Part shown: positions 7,936 to 17,207 of the stretch, piece by piece
Layout: each line of letters starts with the position of its first letter
Position numbering within the stretch: the stretch's first letter is position 1
Assembly (NCBI GenBank): GCA_002402545.1
Contig: DHGA01000037.1
Location: 35,053 to 99,052 of the forward strand
Length of the DNA: 64,000 nt
Direction: 5' to 3'
Source of the DNA: Syntrophaceae bacterium UBA4810
GTDB taxonomy: Bacteria; Desulfobacterota; Syntrophia; Syntrophales; Smithellaceae
Made by a program: the position numbers and the translations under genes
The notes under the pieces: generated by a model
The model's input: the letters and a program-made list of their open reading frames with translations, nothing else
Told to the model about the DNA's origin: nothing
Database searches by the model: none

Positions 7936-9639
7936 TTATTCCTTTTTCCCAGCGCCGGCTGTTTTTGTGCCGCTGATCATCTCCAGGGCATGCTTTCTGG
8001 TTGTTTCGGTTACATCCACACCGCCGAGCATGCGGCTGATTTCTTCTATCTTCTGTTTTTCATCCAGTTTTTCCACAGAGGTTGTCGTTCTTCCCTTGGC
8101 TACTTTTTTGGAAACATATAAATGTCCTTCACCGTAGCAGGCAATCTGCGGCAAATGCGTGATGCAAATAACCTGATGATTAGCGGATACTTCTTTTAGT
8201 TTTCTTCCCACAATTTCCGCGGTAGCGCCTCCAATGCCGTTATCCACTTCATCAAAAATAACCGTGGCCACGGAACCGGTGCGCGATAAGACATTTTTCA
8301 GCGCCAGAATGATGCGCGACAGCTCTCCGCCGGAGGCGATTTTGTTGAGCGGCTTTTGTCCCTCACCCGCGTTTGCCGCCAGGTAAAATTCTATCTCGTC
8401 TCCTCCTTTGGGGCCGTAATCTTCAACTTTCTTGTCCGCGGCTCTTTTTTTGAAAAAAGCCTCAAAAGAAGCGTGTGGCATATTCAGCTCATGAATTTCA
8501 CGCTCCACGGAGTTTTTGAGCTTGGCCGCGGCTTCTTTCCGGCGCGCGGAAAGAGCAAGAGCGTTTTTGGTCAGGTCTTCTTTGATTACCGCTTCTTCGC
8601 GTCCCAGTTTTTCCAGCTCTTCCTCCACGGAAAAAACCTGCTTGAGCTCTTCTTCGATTTTCTGTTTCTGCAGCAAAACGCTCTCCATCGTGCCGCCGTG
8701 TTTGCGTTTTAGACGCCCCAGCATCTCCAGACGCTCATCAATTTGGGCGAGGCGTTCCGGATCGAAAAAAAGTTTTTTGCTGTAATCGCGCAGATTCAGC
8801 GCCGCTTCCTGCAGCGAAATAAAATTGGCTTCAATATCCGTATCGGCAAGCACAAGCGAAGCGTCGATATTTTTAATCTGGCGCACCTGATTTTGCACTT
8901 CCTTTATTTTTACGCACGCGGAATCTTTATCGCCGTACAGCAAGTCATAAGATTGCCCGGCTAAATCCACAAGTTTCTGCGAGTTGAGCAGAACTTTTTT
9001 TTCATCAGCCAGCTGATTATCTTCACCGGGCTGTGGATCGATATCGGCGATTTCTTTAAGCTGAAATTTGAGCAGTTGCGTTTTTTCCTCACGACTGCGC
9101 CGTAAATCTTCAAACTTTTTTATCCGCGCTCTTACTTCTAAAAATTGACTATAAACCTTTGAATATTCACTGAATAAATCAAGACAACCACCGAATTCAT
9201 CAAGAATATCAACGTGATTATCCTCGTTTAAAATAACCTGATGCTCGTGCTGGCCGCAAATATTTATCAGGGATTCGCTCACTGACGCCAGGTTTGCCAA
9301 CGTCGCCATCTGGCCGTTAATTAACGCTTTGTTTTTCCCCGAGCGAGAAATTACCCGGCGGATTACCAGCTCTTCGGAAGCGGAAAAGCCCATTTCTTCA
9401 AGTTTTTGCCGCAGGCCGTTGTACGCGCTGATGTTGAATAGCGCTTCCACAACCGCGGAATCTGTCTGCGAGCGGATCATGTCGGAAGTAGCCCGCTCCC
9501 CTAAAAGAAGACTGACCGCGCCGATAATAATCGATTTCCCGGCGCCTGTTTCTCCGGAAATAATATTCAGGCCATCGCCGAAAGCGACATTAAGCTCGTC
9601 AATAATAGCGAAATTTTTAATGCTCAGGTCGTTCAGCAT
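7936..9639 (-). CDS. recN: DNA repair protein RecN
   Basis: 567 residues, usual RecN size. SMC-like ATPase with Walker A GETGAGKSII (about residue 30), a long central coiled coil, the ABC signature SGGELSRI and Walker B VIFDEVDNGIGG. RecN helps double-strand break repair by holding DNA ends or sisters together. The start at 9639 is preferred: it has GGGGAAAAG just upstream and gives the canonical MLNDLSIKNFAIIDEL. A longer frame from 9681 runs further into nadK. The chosen start overlaps the end of nadK by 23 bp, so the two are coupled. Confidence 0.94.
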   Translation of the reverse strand: MLNDLSIKNFAIIDELNVAFGDGLNIISGETGAGKSIIIGAVSLLLGERATSDMIRSQTDSAVVEALFNISAYNGLRQKLEEMGFSASEELVIRRVISRSGKNKALINGQMATLANLASVSESLINICGQHEHQVILNEDNHVDILDEFGGCLDLFSEYSKVYSQFLEVRARIKKFEDLRRSREEKTQLLKFQLKEIADIDPQPGEDNQLADEKKVLLNSQKLVDLAGQSYDLLYGDKDSACVKIKEVQNQVRQIKNIDASLVLADTDIEANFISLQEAALNLRDYSKKLFFDPERLAQIDERLEMLGRLKRKHGGTMESVLLQKQKIEEELKQVFSVEEELEKLGREEAVIKEDLTKNALALSARRKEAAAKLKNSVEREIHELNMPHASFEAFFKKRAADKKVEDYGPKGGDEIEFYLAANAGEGQKPLNKIASGGELSRIILALKNVLSRTGSVATVIFDEVDNGIGGATAEIVGRKLKEVSANHQVICITHLPQIACYGEGHLYVSKKVAKGRTTTSVEKLDEKQKIEEISRMLGGVDVTETTRKHALEMISGTKTAGAGKKE

Positions 9640-10522
9640 TTTTTCTTTTCCCCGTCCCTGAAGGCAAACCACTCCAACCAAGCTTGGAGCGCAAAATTTC
9701 CCAGTAACCGCGGTGCGGCGAAAGAACCAATTTTACCGCGTATCTGGATTTTTTTATCATCACCGCGTCACCGGATTTTATCTGGTAGGTCTCCTGACCG
9801 TCCAGGGTTACCGTGGCGCCTTTTTCTTTCGACCAGAGAGTTATGTTCAAATCCGCGTCATGCGGAAAAATTATCGGCCGATTTGTCAGGGTGTGCGGGC
9901 AAATGGGGTTGATAATAATCAATTCTTTCCCCGGAAAAACAATCGGGCCGCCCGCGGAAAGAGAATAAGCAGTGGAGCCGGTGGGAGTGGAAATAATCAG
10001 TCCATCAGCTTTATAAGTTGTGAGGTACTCTCCGTTCACCGATGTTTCCAATTCTGTTATCCGCGAAAGATTCCCGCGATTGATTACCACGTCATTGAGC
10101 ACTTCGCCCGCTTTAATTAAAGAAGCGCCGTTTTTTATCGACACGGAAAGCATCATCCTTTTTTCCACTAAATACTTACCGCGCAAAATCAAATCAAGCG
10201 CGTCATGTAATTCGTTTAAATTTATTTCTGTAAGATAGCCAAAACTGCCCATATTGACGCCCACAATGGGAACCTTATACCGGGCAACGTGGCGCGCGGT
10301 GCGCAGCATCGTACCGTCACCGCCAAAGACAACGAGCAGCTGTGATTTTCTCGCTAAATCATCCCAGTTAAGCGCGCCGGTCAAACCCATTTTGCCGGCC
10401 AGTTCGCGCGCCAGAAAAACCTTCACGCCTTTTCTTTCCAGCCATTTTTTCAGCGTGCTTATATGCCGGGTGATATTCGCCTTTTCAATGTTGGCGACAA
10501 TGCCGATTGTCCGGATTTTCAT
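9617..10522 (-). CDS. nadK: NAD kinase
   Basis: 301 residues. ATP-NAD kinase with the diagnostic GGDGTMLRTAR motif (about residues 68-78), NDVVINRGNLSRI and the TPTGSTAYSLSAGGPI block. It phosphorylates NAD to NADP in the cytosol. The nadK-recN order is widespread. The last residues, after the LSPHRGYWEILRSKLGW block, are a basic tail overlapping the recN start. Confidence 0.95.
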   Translation of the reverse strand: MKIRTIGIVANIEKANITRHISTLKKWLERKGVKVFLARELAGKMGLTGALNWDDLARKSQLLVVFGGDGTMLRTARHVARYKVPIVGVNMGSFGYLTEINLNELHDALDLILRGKYLVEKRMMLSVSIKNGASLIKAGEVLNDVVINRGNLSRITELETSVNGEYLTTYKADGLIISTPTGSTAYSLSAGGPIVFPGKELIIINPICPHTLTNRPIIFPHDADLNITLWSKEKGATVTLDGQETYQIKSGDAVMIKKSRYAVKLVLSPHRGYWEILRSKLGWSGLPSGTGKRKNAERPEH

Positions 10523-10644
10523 GGATTTTTAACCTCGAAATATGAAGCTCACTAACACAAAAAAAACCTTGTGTCTATGGATAAATATGCGCCGGAAACG
10601 CTTGGACACAATCAATTTTCGGCTGTTTTCTGCACGATTAATTC

Positions 10645-10672
10645 TTGACAGTCACCCTATGCTTAATATACG
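10645..10672 (+). promoter_or_regulatory. putative sigma70 promoter of rdgC
   Basis: TTGACA at 10645-10650, a 16-bp spacer and TATACG at 10667-10672. It lies 25 bp ahead of the ATG, so the leader would be very short. AT-rich alternatives (TAATAT) overlap the -10 region. Confidence 0.5.
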
Positions 10673-10696
10673 TTGCCGGCCTGCGAGGTGCTGACT

Positions 10697-11764
10697 ATGG
10701 GATTACTTAAAGGTGGTTTTTCTTTCGCGCGTTTTCATGTGGAAGATGATTTACCTCGGGATTTTTTGAATTCTATCAACAAGCAAATTAAAGCTTGCGC
10801 TTATCGGGATCAGCAAAAATCCACACAGGAAAAAAGTATGGGCTGGGTTTCGCTGACTGACGTGCTGGATGCCGATTTTAAACACGCGGATTATATTCTG
10901 GGCGATTATCTTATTTTCTGTCTGCGTATTGACCGAAAACTCATCGCGCCCAAACTCCTGAAGTTAAAACTGCTGGAGGAAGAAAGGCGGTATCTGGCCC
11001 AAAGTGGCAAAGAAAGAATCGGAAAACAAACCGCGGCGGGCATAAAGGAAAAAGTAGAGATGGAAATGATGTCCCGACAAGACGCCGTGCCTTCTTTTTA
11101 TGACCTCTTATGGTCGCTCGGGAAAAATACCGTTTATTTTTCCTCGCTGACGGACAAAGTAGCCGATGACTTTGCTGTTTTATTTAAAAATTCTTTCGCT
11201 CTGAACCTTAAGCGATTTTCGCCGCAGGATAAAGCAGCTCAGCTTAAAGGCGCTTTCGAATCACCTGATTCAATATCCCTGATCGGACGCGAATTTCTGA
11301 CCTGGCTCTGGTATAAATCCGAAGAACGCGGCGGCAACATCGCGCTTACCTCCGGGAAAGAAGTAGAACTTCATTTTTTAAAAAGAATCGCGCTGGAAGC
11401 GGGCGAGGGAGAATACGCCCAGGGCGTTGTCTGCTCCGGATTGCATGCCGAGCTGAAAGAAGGGAAGGAAGCGCTGCGCCAGGGGAAAAAGGTAAAGGAA
11501 GCGGGAATCAGGCTTATTCATGACAAAAACGAATGGGAATTTATTTTCAAGGCTGATACCTTCGACATTCAATCTCTGAAATTGCCCGTAACGCAACCAC
11601 CGGAAAACCCACAGGACAAAGAAGGAAATCTTCTGGAAAGAATTTATCTGATCGAAGCAGCCGTTAAAATAATTGATGATCTGTTCGACGCCTTCTTAAA
11701 GGTGCGGCCAGCCGACAGATGGAAAGAAGAACTTAAAAAGATTTCCCGCTGGCTGGAAAATTAA
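10697..11764 (+). CDS. rdgC: recombination-associated protein RdgC (delta-type)
   Basis: 355 residues. The N-terminal blocks MGLLKGGFSFARFHVEDDLP, KSMGWVSLTDVLD and DYLIFCLRIDRK, followed by VPSFYDLLWSLGKNTVYFSSL, match the RdgC-like proteins of delta-proteobacteria. E. coli RdgC forms a ring around DNA and limits RecA access; the divergent family may share this role. The ATG at 10697 is chosen because GAGGTG lies about 6 bases upstream and it gives the family's usual MGLLKG start, rather than the TTG at 10673. It converges with the acyltransferase gene, with only 15 bp between the stops. Confidence 0.75.
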   Translation: MGLLKGGFSFARFHVEDDLPRDFLNSINKQIKACAYRDQQKSTQEKSMGWVSLTDVLDADFKHADYILGDYLIFCLRIDRKLIAPKLLKLKLLEEERRYLAQSGKERIGKQTAAGIKEKVEMEMMSRQDAVPSFYDLLWSLGKNTVYFSSLTDKVADDFAVLFKNSFALNLKRFSPQDKAAQLKGAFESPDSISLIGREFLTWLWYKSEERGGNIALTSGKEVELHFLKRIALEAGEGEYAQGVVCSGLHAELKEGKEALRQGKKVKEAGIRLIHDKNEWEFIFKADTFDIQSLKLPVTQPPENPQDKEGNLLERIYLIEAAVKIIDDLFDAFLKVRPADRWKEELKKISRWLEN

Positions 11765-11779
11765 TCACCGTTTATAAAA

Positions 11780-12430
11780 TCAAACATAGAGATGGGGCAA
11801 CATAATGTTTTCCAGATTTTTTCTTTGCTTCTCAAAATCATTATTATTTTTCAATTGCGGCAATTTGATTTTAGGATAAAAGCGTATGGTGATCCTGGCA
11901 AAAGGCTTGGGAATAAAAAACCTATCCCAGCTTTTCATATACCAGGCGCGATCCGCATACGCAGATGCTGGAACAAGAACAGCATCCGCGCCGTAGGCTA
12001 TCGCGATAGCGCCGGGTTTTACCACACCCGCGGGGCCGCGCGGCCCATCTATAATATGCGCGCCGAATCCGTTTTTTGAAAGCATTTCTATCATACCTTT
12101 CAAAGCGGCTTTGCCACCGCGCGAAGACGAGCCGCGGGCAACAGAAACGCCGCCTGCTTCGACAATCCGCGTGGCAATGTCTCCGTCCAGGCTGCGGGAA
12201 ATCATTACACACGGTTTGTATTTACGGTATTTGGAAAGTAATCGCACAGCGATAAAAAAATGCTGATGCCAAATACAAAGCAAAACCCGGCCTCCTTTGT
12301 CCAGTACTTCTATCCATTGAGGCTCATTTTCCATCTTAACGCGAAATGTCGCCGAATAAAGCCGGATGATCGCGTAAAGAACCTTTCCCGCGAATTTGGT
12401 GGTGACTATTTTACGCAGCTTTTTAAACAT
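11780..12430 (-). CDS. DUF374 lysophospholipid acyltransferase-like protein
   Basis: 216 residues. It belongs to the DUF374 branch of the LPLAT superfamily: CIWHQHFF (replacing the usual Asn-His box), ISRSLDGDIATRIVEAGG, ARGSSSRGGKAAL and DGPRGPAGVVKPGAIAIA are the conserved blocks. The family is thought to acylate lipid A-like or other lipids at the inner membrane, but the substrate here is unknown. It is transcribed alone, divergent from the kinase-like gene. Confidence 0.85.
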   Translation of the reverse strand: MFKKLRKIVTTKFAGKVLYAIIRLYSATFRVKMENEPQWIEVLDKGGRVLLCIWHQHFFIAVRLLSKYRKYKPCVMISRSLDGDIATRIVEAGGVSVARGSSSRGGKAALKGMIEMLSKNGFGAHIIDGPRGPAGVVKPGAIAIAYGADAVLVPASAYADRAWYMKSWDRFFIPKPFARITIRFYPKIKLPQLKNNNDFEKQRKNLENIMLPHLYV

Positions 12431-12568
12431 TGTATATTTTCTCCTGAAACAGACTTTAGCAAATCTTTTAAGTCAAAACAAATTAATTTTCGCTTGATTA
12501 TCAATACTTTTATTGTTTAGATAAATGGCGTGACCCCTTACACTGACGGAAGCAAAGGATAATTTTTT

Positions 12569-14137
12569 ATGAGCGATCCCCGATTAATCGAGGCAATGAA
12601 CAAACCGGATTTTTACCCCCACAAACCTGGTTTTGTAGAAACCGTGCAAACGCACATATCCTACGTCTTTATCGCCGGCGATATTGTTTACAAAGTCAAG
12701 AAACCTGTTAACTTCGGATTTCTGGATTTCACCACACTCGAGAAAAGAAAATTTTATTGTGAAGAAGAATTAAGACTAAACCGGCGATTGGCTCACGGTA
12801 TCTACCTGCGCGTTGACCCTCTTGCCATAAACGATAAAGGGATTTTTGTCGCCGGAGAGGGAAAAACGATTGTGGATTACGCGGTTGTAATGAAAAAACT
12901 CCCTTTGGACAAGATGCTGAAAACATTGCTTGCCCAGGGACAAGCCGACGAAAAAATCATGGACGCGATAGCCGCAAAAATCGCCGCTTTTCACAAAGAG
13001 GCGCAAACAGGCGGTCACATCGATGAAATGGGAAATGTTAAAACTATCCGTCATAATCATGAGGAAAATTTCGCGCAAACAAAAAAATACATAGGAATAA
13101 CCATCTCCGCGTATCAGTATGAATTTATCAGCGCCTATGTTGAAAATTTCCTGTCAAAAAACGAAATCCTTTTCAAAAAACGAGTAAGCGAACACAAAAT
13201 CCGCGATTGCCACGGTGATTTGCATCTGGAGCATATTTGTGTTGCCGATGATATTATAATTTACGACTGCATAGAATTTAACGAACGCTTCCGCTGCTCC
13301 GACGTGGCCGCAGAAGTCGCTTTTTTCACGATGGACCTTGATTTCAACGGTTATGCTTCATACGCGGAATCATTTGTGCGCTCGTATCTCAAATATTCCG
13401 GCGACAGCGATTTGCTCAAGCTGCTTGATTTTTACCGCTGTTACTACGCTTACGTGCGCGGAAAAGTTATAAGTTTTCGACTGGACCAAAAAGAAATGCC
13501 GGAAAATGAAAGGCAGGATATCGCAAAAACGGCGGCAAAATATTTTGAGCTTTCCTATAATTATGCCGCGCGGCTGGAAAAACCGGTTTTAATTCTGACC
13601 GCGGGACTGATGGGTTCGGGAAAAAGCTATCAGGCGCGCACTTTATCCAAAATCCTTGGAGCCGAAGTAATCCGCACCGATTCATTACGCAAGGAAATGC
13701 TTAATATCGACCCGACACAACAGCGCCGCGAAGATTTCGGTCAGGGCATTTATTCCGATGATTCTTCCCGCCGAACCTATGAAAAAGTCTACGAGCTTGC
13801 CGCTGGGTATATCAAGCAGGGAAAACCGGTGATCATTGACGCGTCTTTTAAAAAGCGCGCCGAAAGACAGAAGGCTTACGCGCTGGCAAAAAATTTGGTG
13901 GTGCCTTTTTACGTAATCGAATGTTACTGCCCTGATGATGTCACCAAAAAAAGATTGGACAAAAGAATAAGGGAAAACAACAGTATCTCCGACGGACGCT
14001 GGGAAATATTTCACGAACAGAAAGCGGATTTTGAAACGATTGACGAATTCTCAGATGAATTTCACTTTAAAATTGATACTTCCGCCAATCCGGAAAAAGA
14101 TCGGCAGAATATTATCAGAAAATTAAAACTTGGTTAA
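12569..14137 (+). CDS. APH-like kinase / P-loop kinase fusion
   Basis: 522 residues in two parts. Residues 1-320 are an aminoglycoside phosphotransferase/choline kinase-like domain (COG2187 type) with the catalytic block IRDCHGDLHLEHIC and the metal-binding YDCIEFNERFRCSDVAAEVAF. Residues 340-522 are a COG0645-type P-loop kinase with Walker A GLMGSGKSYQAR and a downstream IRTDSLRKEM. The combination is a known conserved family, often annotated as a bifunctional aminoglycoside phosphotransferase/ATP-binding protein. The true substrate is unknown and drug resistance should not be assumed. Confidence 0.85.
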   Translation: MSDPRLIEAMNKPDFYPHKPGFVETVQTHISYVFIAGDIVYKVKKPVNFGFLDFTTLEKRKFYCEEELRLNRRLAHGIYLRVDPLAINDKGIFVAGEGKTIVDYAVVMKKLPLDKMLKTLLAQGQADEKIMDAIAAKIAAFHKEAQTGGHIDEMGNVKTIRHNHEENFAQTKKYIGITISAYQYEFISAYVENFLSKNEILFKKRVSEHKIRDCHGDLHLEHICVADDIIIYDCIEFNERFRCSDVAAEVAFFTMDLDFNGYASYAESFVRSYLKYSGDSDLLKLLDFYRCYYAYVRGKVISFRLDQKEMPENERQDIAKTAAKYFELSYNYAARLEKPVLILTAGLMGSGKSYQARTLSKILGAEVIRTDSLRKEMLNIDPTQQRREDFGQGIYSDDSSRRTYEKVYELAAGYIKQGKPVIIDASFKKRAERQKAYALAKNLVVPFYVIECYCPDDVTKKRLDKRIRENNSISDGRWEIFHEQKADFETIDEFSDEFHFKIDTSANPEKDRQNIIRKLKLG

Positions 14138-14176
14138 CGACAAAGCGGATAAATTACAGCAGCCCGACGCGCATCA

Positions 14177-14950
14177 TTACATCTTCGCGGATTTGGTTTT
14201 TTCCTGATTTTTCTTATTTATCTTTTCCTGCTTCGCCTTATTTACTCTTTCCTCTTCAGCGATTTTTTCTTTTGTTTCACTAATAAAATATTTTACCTTG
14301 TAATCAAAGCCGAGATTAGCGTATTCGCGTTCTATCGTTTCAAAGCGCGCCAGCGCGGCCTGATACTTTTTCTGCTTTAAATAAAACTGCCCCACGTAGA
14401 ATTCGTGTTCCGCCATTTTTTGTTTGCAGTCCCTGATTTTTTCTTCGGCCATAATGGAGAATTTGCTTTCCGGGTAACGCGCCGCAAGCTTTTCGAATTC
14501 TCTTCTTGCCCTTATCGTGTAAGTCTGATCGCGGTCGATAGATTCTATCTGGTTGTAGTGGCACATTCCCAACTGATAAATGACATACGGCACATTTTCA
14601 TTTGTGGGGTGAAAAATAAGGAAATCACTGTATTCATTTTCCGCTTCGGCATATTTCTTTTGACTGAAATAAGAATCGGCAACGCCTATTCTGGCCATAA
14701 CCGCCAGTTCATGCAACGGGTATTCCTCTTTGACGCGTGTAAAATACTGCCGGGATTTTTCATATTTCTTTTTACTGAACTCATACGCGCCGTTGGCGTA
14801 AAGCCCTTCCGGGTTGGAGGCGAATTTCGGCCGGCTGCCACCGAACAGATTGGAAAAGGAAATCTGGCAACCGCTCAAAAAAACCAGTAGCAGCAGGGTT
14901 GTGACAATTAATTTGAAAGGTGATTTTTTATTCAATCTTTTTAAACTCAT
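14177..14950 (-). CDS. bamD: outer membrane assembly lipoprotein BamD
   Basis: 257 residues. It has a lipoprotein signal (hydrophobic stretch to LLLLVFLSGC, Cys about residue 28) and then TPR-like repeats (YEFSKKKYEKSRQYFTRV, ADSYFSQKKYAEAENEYSDF, AEEKIRDC). BamD scaffolds the BAM complex that inserts beta-barrel proteins into the outer membrane, showing a Gram-negative envelope. The tail is Lys/Glu-rich and charged. Confidence 0.88.
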   Translation of the reverse strand: MSLKRLNKKSPFKLIVTTLLLLVFLSGCQISFSNLFGGSRPKFASNPEGLYANGAYEFSKKKYEKSRQYFTRVKEEYPLHELAVMARIGVADSYFSQKKYAEAENEYSDFLIFHPTNENVPYVIYQLGMCHYNQIESIDRDQTYTIRARREFEKLAARYPESKFSIMAEEKIRDCKQKMAEHEFYVGQFYLKQKKYQAALARFETIEREYANLGFDYKVKYFISETKEKIAEEERVNKAKQEKINKKNQEKTKSAKM

Positions 14951-14989
14951 TTGCTTCCTTCTATCCCTTAAATTTAAGTTAACGGTTTT

Positions 14990-15316
14990 TTAACCCTTCT
15001 TCACCAGTTCCAATATTTTTTCTTTAGCGACAAGTCCGATAATACTGTCCACAGCTTTTCCATCTTTAAAAAGAATCATGGTGGGTATGCTGCGCACACC
15101 AAAATTTACGGCTGTTTTCTGATTATCATCGACATTCATTTTCATGATTTTAACGCTGTCTTTCAGTTCGCCGGCCAATTCTTCAATAACTGGTCCGATT
15201 GCCTTACACGGACCGCACCACGGCGCCCAAAAATCAATCAGCACAGGTTTTTCGCTTTTTAAAACTTCACTTTCAAAGTTATCATCGGTGGCTGTTTTCA
15301 AAAATTCACTGCCCAC
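14990..15316 (-). CDS. trxA: thioredoxin
   Basis: 108 residues with the WCGPCKAIGP active site (FWAPWCGPC, about residues 31-39), cis-Pro in RSIPTMILFKDG and the usual C-terminal helix. It reduces protein disulfides in the cytosol. The start is GTG at 15316, and an AGGGAGG ribosome site lies about 10 bases upstream, inside a hairpin. Confidence 0.95.
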   Translation of the reverse strand: MGSEFLKTATDDNFESEVLKSEKPVLIDFWAPWCGPCKAIGPVIEELAGELKDSVKIMKMNVDDNQKTAVNFGVRSIPTMILFKDGKAVDSIIGLVAKEKILELVKKG

Positions 15317-15324
15317 TGATCCAC

Positions 15325-15350
15325 GCCCTCCCTGATTTTTGATTGAGGGC
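15325..15350 (-). promoter_or_regulatory. hairpin that can mask the trxA ribosome-binding site
   Basis: On the minus strand GCCCTC (15350-15345) pairs with GAGGGC (15330-15325) across a 14-base AT-rich loop. The downstream arm overlaps the GGGAGGG sequence that is the only ribosome site for trxA. On the plus strand the same hairpin is followed by TTTT and could act as a terminator, although no plus-strand gene ends there. Confidence 0.45.
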
Positions 15351-15468
15351 TTTTATGTCATAATACGCCTTAAAAAGTCAAATTCTATTTGCCCCGGGAT
15401 TTTAGCCGATCAATTTTTTGACTGAATAAGGTTAATCTGCTATGAATGCAGTAATTAAGGGAGGTTAT

Positions 15469-16173
15469 ATGGGTTTAGTCGGCGTTATTTCCACAACATT
15501 GGTCATGGAAAGAAGCACTTTTTTAAAAGAAGCAAAACCTAAAATGCAGGATAATGAATTCGGCCGGGCCGCCGTTTACTTGTATGAAGGAATCGCTCTG
15601 ATTTTGCGTCACGGTGATGATCCCCATCATCACATACTGCCTCATATGATAAATCATCGCGCCAATTTAAAGGCGTTGAAGGAAATCGGCGTCAGAGAAA
15701 TAATAGGAATTAATTCCACTGGTTCCCTTAAAAAAGAACTGCCTCCCGGCACAATTGTTATCCCTGATGATTTTGTGACGCTTACCGCCACGCCGACCAT
15801 TTTTCAGGATAGCGTCGTGCACATAACACCAAGCTTAAACGAAGAAATACGCCAAAAATTGATTAACGCGGCAAAACGTTGTTCACTACCTGCGGTGGAA
15901 AAAGCGACTTACTGGCAGACACAGGGGCCGCGACTGGAAACAAAAGCGGAAATCAGAATGATGGCAAATTTTGCCGATATCGTCGGCATGACGATGGCCA
16001 ATGAAGCCGTCATCGCCATGGAACTGGAGCTGCCCTATGCCAGCGCCTGTTCCGTGGATAATTTCGGCCACGGCCTCGTGGAAAAACCATTAAGCCTGGA
16101 AGAAATACTGGAAGGCACGCGCCAAAACGCCGATTTGATGGTTAAGCTGCTGGAAAGCTATTTAAAAATTTAA
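15469..16173 (+). CDS. MTAP-family purine nucleoside phosphorylase
   Basis: 234 residues. Blocks such as ALILRHGDDPHHHILPHMINHRANLKAL, IIGINSTGSLKKELPPGTIVIPDDF, TQGPRLETKAEIRMM and VGMTMANEAVIAMELELPYAS place it in the methylthioadenosine/inosine phosphorylase family, which cleaves the N-glycosidic bond with phosphate in purine or MTA salvage. Specificity (MTA, MTI or inosine) cannot be fixed by eye. The start at 15469 is chosen over 15442 because GGGAGG lies just upstream of it. Confidence 0.85.
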   Translation: MGLVGVISTTLVMERSTFLKEAKPKMQDNEFGRAAVYLYEGIALILRHGDDPHHHILPHMINHRANLKALKEIGVREIIGINSTGSLKKELPPGTIVIPDDFVTLTATPTIFQDSVVHITPSLNEEIRQKLINAAKRCSLPAVEKATYWQTQGPRLETKAEIRMMANFADIVGMTMANEAVIAMELELPYASACSVDNFGHGLVEKPLSLEEILEGTRQNADLMVKLLESYLKI

Positions 16174-16230
16174 TTTCAGAAAAGTGCAAGTGTTTTCAAA
16201 CACAAAAATCCCGGCTCTTCGATATTATAC

Positions 16231-16269
16231 GGATTGCTTCTTCGCCCTGCGATCTCATCGCAATGACAA
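16231..16269. repeat. short copy of the TTGCGA...CGCAATGAC repeat
   Basis: GGATTGCTTC...GATCTCATCGCAATGACA is a shortened copy of the dispersed palindromic repeat seen fully at 18580-18728, 34678-34822 and 38838-38934. Confidence 0.6.
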
Positions 16270-16298
16270 TAGCATAACCAGAGAAACGACTATTTTAA

Positions 16299-16733
16299 TC
16301 AGAAAGCGCCCAGCTGGCACGGCTTGACTTTTATTTTCAGCGTCTCACAGGCGGCGCAAACTCTCATCCGGGGAATATTCAACTGGGCGGCAATCTTCCA
16401 TGCCGCCGCGCAGGGAAGCCTTCCGTCTTGCAGCGCCTGTTCTATCTTTGTTTTCAGTTCCGGTGCGACTTCTTTTGCCGGCTGCACAATTTTTTCCTTG
16501 TCGCCGTAGCCGAAAAGCCCAAGCTGACATTCGATAATATTTTTATTCAGAATATCTATGGCTTTGCCGACATCTCCGATGGTTACGCCTTTTTTGACGG
16601 CAATTTCCTCCGCCTTTTTGCAGGCAATATTGTTATCCTGCGCCTGCGCAAGAATTTCTTTTTTCAAACCTTCATCTAATGTGGAATCTTTCGGATGCTT
16701 TTCGAAATATTTACCTTTATCCTGGTGCGCCAT
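16299..16733 (-). CDS. uncharacterised protein with two CQLG-F repeats
   Basis: 144 residues with no domain that I can name. Two halves align without gaps over 52 residues (starting at LKKEILAQAQDNN and LKTKIEQALQDGR). Each has a central Cys-x2-Ala-x2-Ile-Ala motif and ends CQLGLF or CQLGAF. The pattern suggests a duplicated small helical, perhaps helix-turn-helix-like, unit with paired Cys that could bind metal. It lies 16 bp after the ACT-domain gene and in the same direction, so it may belong to the paaK-ACT operon. Confidence 0.65.
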   Translation of the reverse strand: MAHQDKGKYFEKHPKDSTLDEGLKKEILAQAQDNNIACKKAEEIAVKKGVTIGDVGKAIDILNKNIIECQLGLFGYGDKEKIVQPAKEVAPELKTKIEQALQDGRLPCAAAWKIAAQLNIPRMRVCAACETLKIKVKPCQLGAF

Positions 16734-16749
16734 TTTACCCCCTTATCAC

Positions 16750-17181
16750 TTACATTGCGGAAAGAGTTTTTGTGTCTAAAGTTTTAAAACCGTTTTCTTC
16801 AAGAAGCTTTTCAGTTTTTTGCGTTTGGTCAACATCAACGACGAATACCGCCGTTTTTGAACCTTCCAGCACAAAGCCATAGGCGTTATTGACGTTGATT
16901 TTTTCTTTATGGAGCAATTGAGTAAGGCTATCCAGCCCGCCTGGTTTGTCCGGAATCAAAACGGCCAAAACCTCGCGCAGATGAACGGTCATACCCGCCC
17001 GGGAAAGAGCTGTCTCCGCTCTTTGCGGATCATCCACAATCAGGTTGACCACGCCAAAGGTATCCGCGGTGGCAATTGTCGTGGCGCGGATATTTATTTT
17101 TTCCCTGTTTAAAACGCCGGTCACCGCCGCGAGCTTCCCCGGCTTGTTTTCCGCGAAAATAGAAAGTTGATACGCGATCAT
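16750..17181 (-). CDS. tandem ACT-domain protein
   Basis: 143 residues comprising two ACT domains (LSIFAENKPGKLAAVTGVL and AVLIPDKPGGLDSLTQLL are the two ligand-binding turns, about residues 6-24 and 73-90). ACT domains bind amino acids or similar small ligands and regulate partners. Genes of this type regularly sit beside phenylacetate-CoA ligase, as here (26 bp downstream of paaK), which suggests it controls that enzyme. Confidence 0.85.
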   Translation of the reverse strand: MIAYQLSIFAENKPGKLAAVTGVLNREKINIRATTIATADTFGVVNLIVDDPQRAETALSRAGMTVHLREVLAVLIPDKPGGLDSLTQLLHKEKINVNNAYGFVLEGSKTAVFVVDVDQTQKTEKLLEENGFKTLDTKTLSAM

Positions 17182-17207
17182 AATGTTCTCCTTTTTATTT
17201 TGCTAAA

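Noticed and set aside
12569..14137. Aminoglycoside resistance gene
   Set aside because: The APH-like half belongs to a conserved fusion family with a P-loop kinase and housekeeping context; there is no sign of a resistance cassette.
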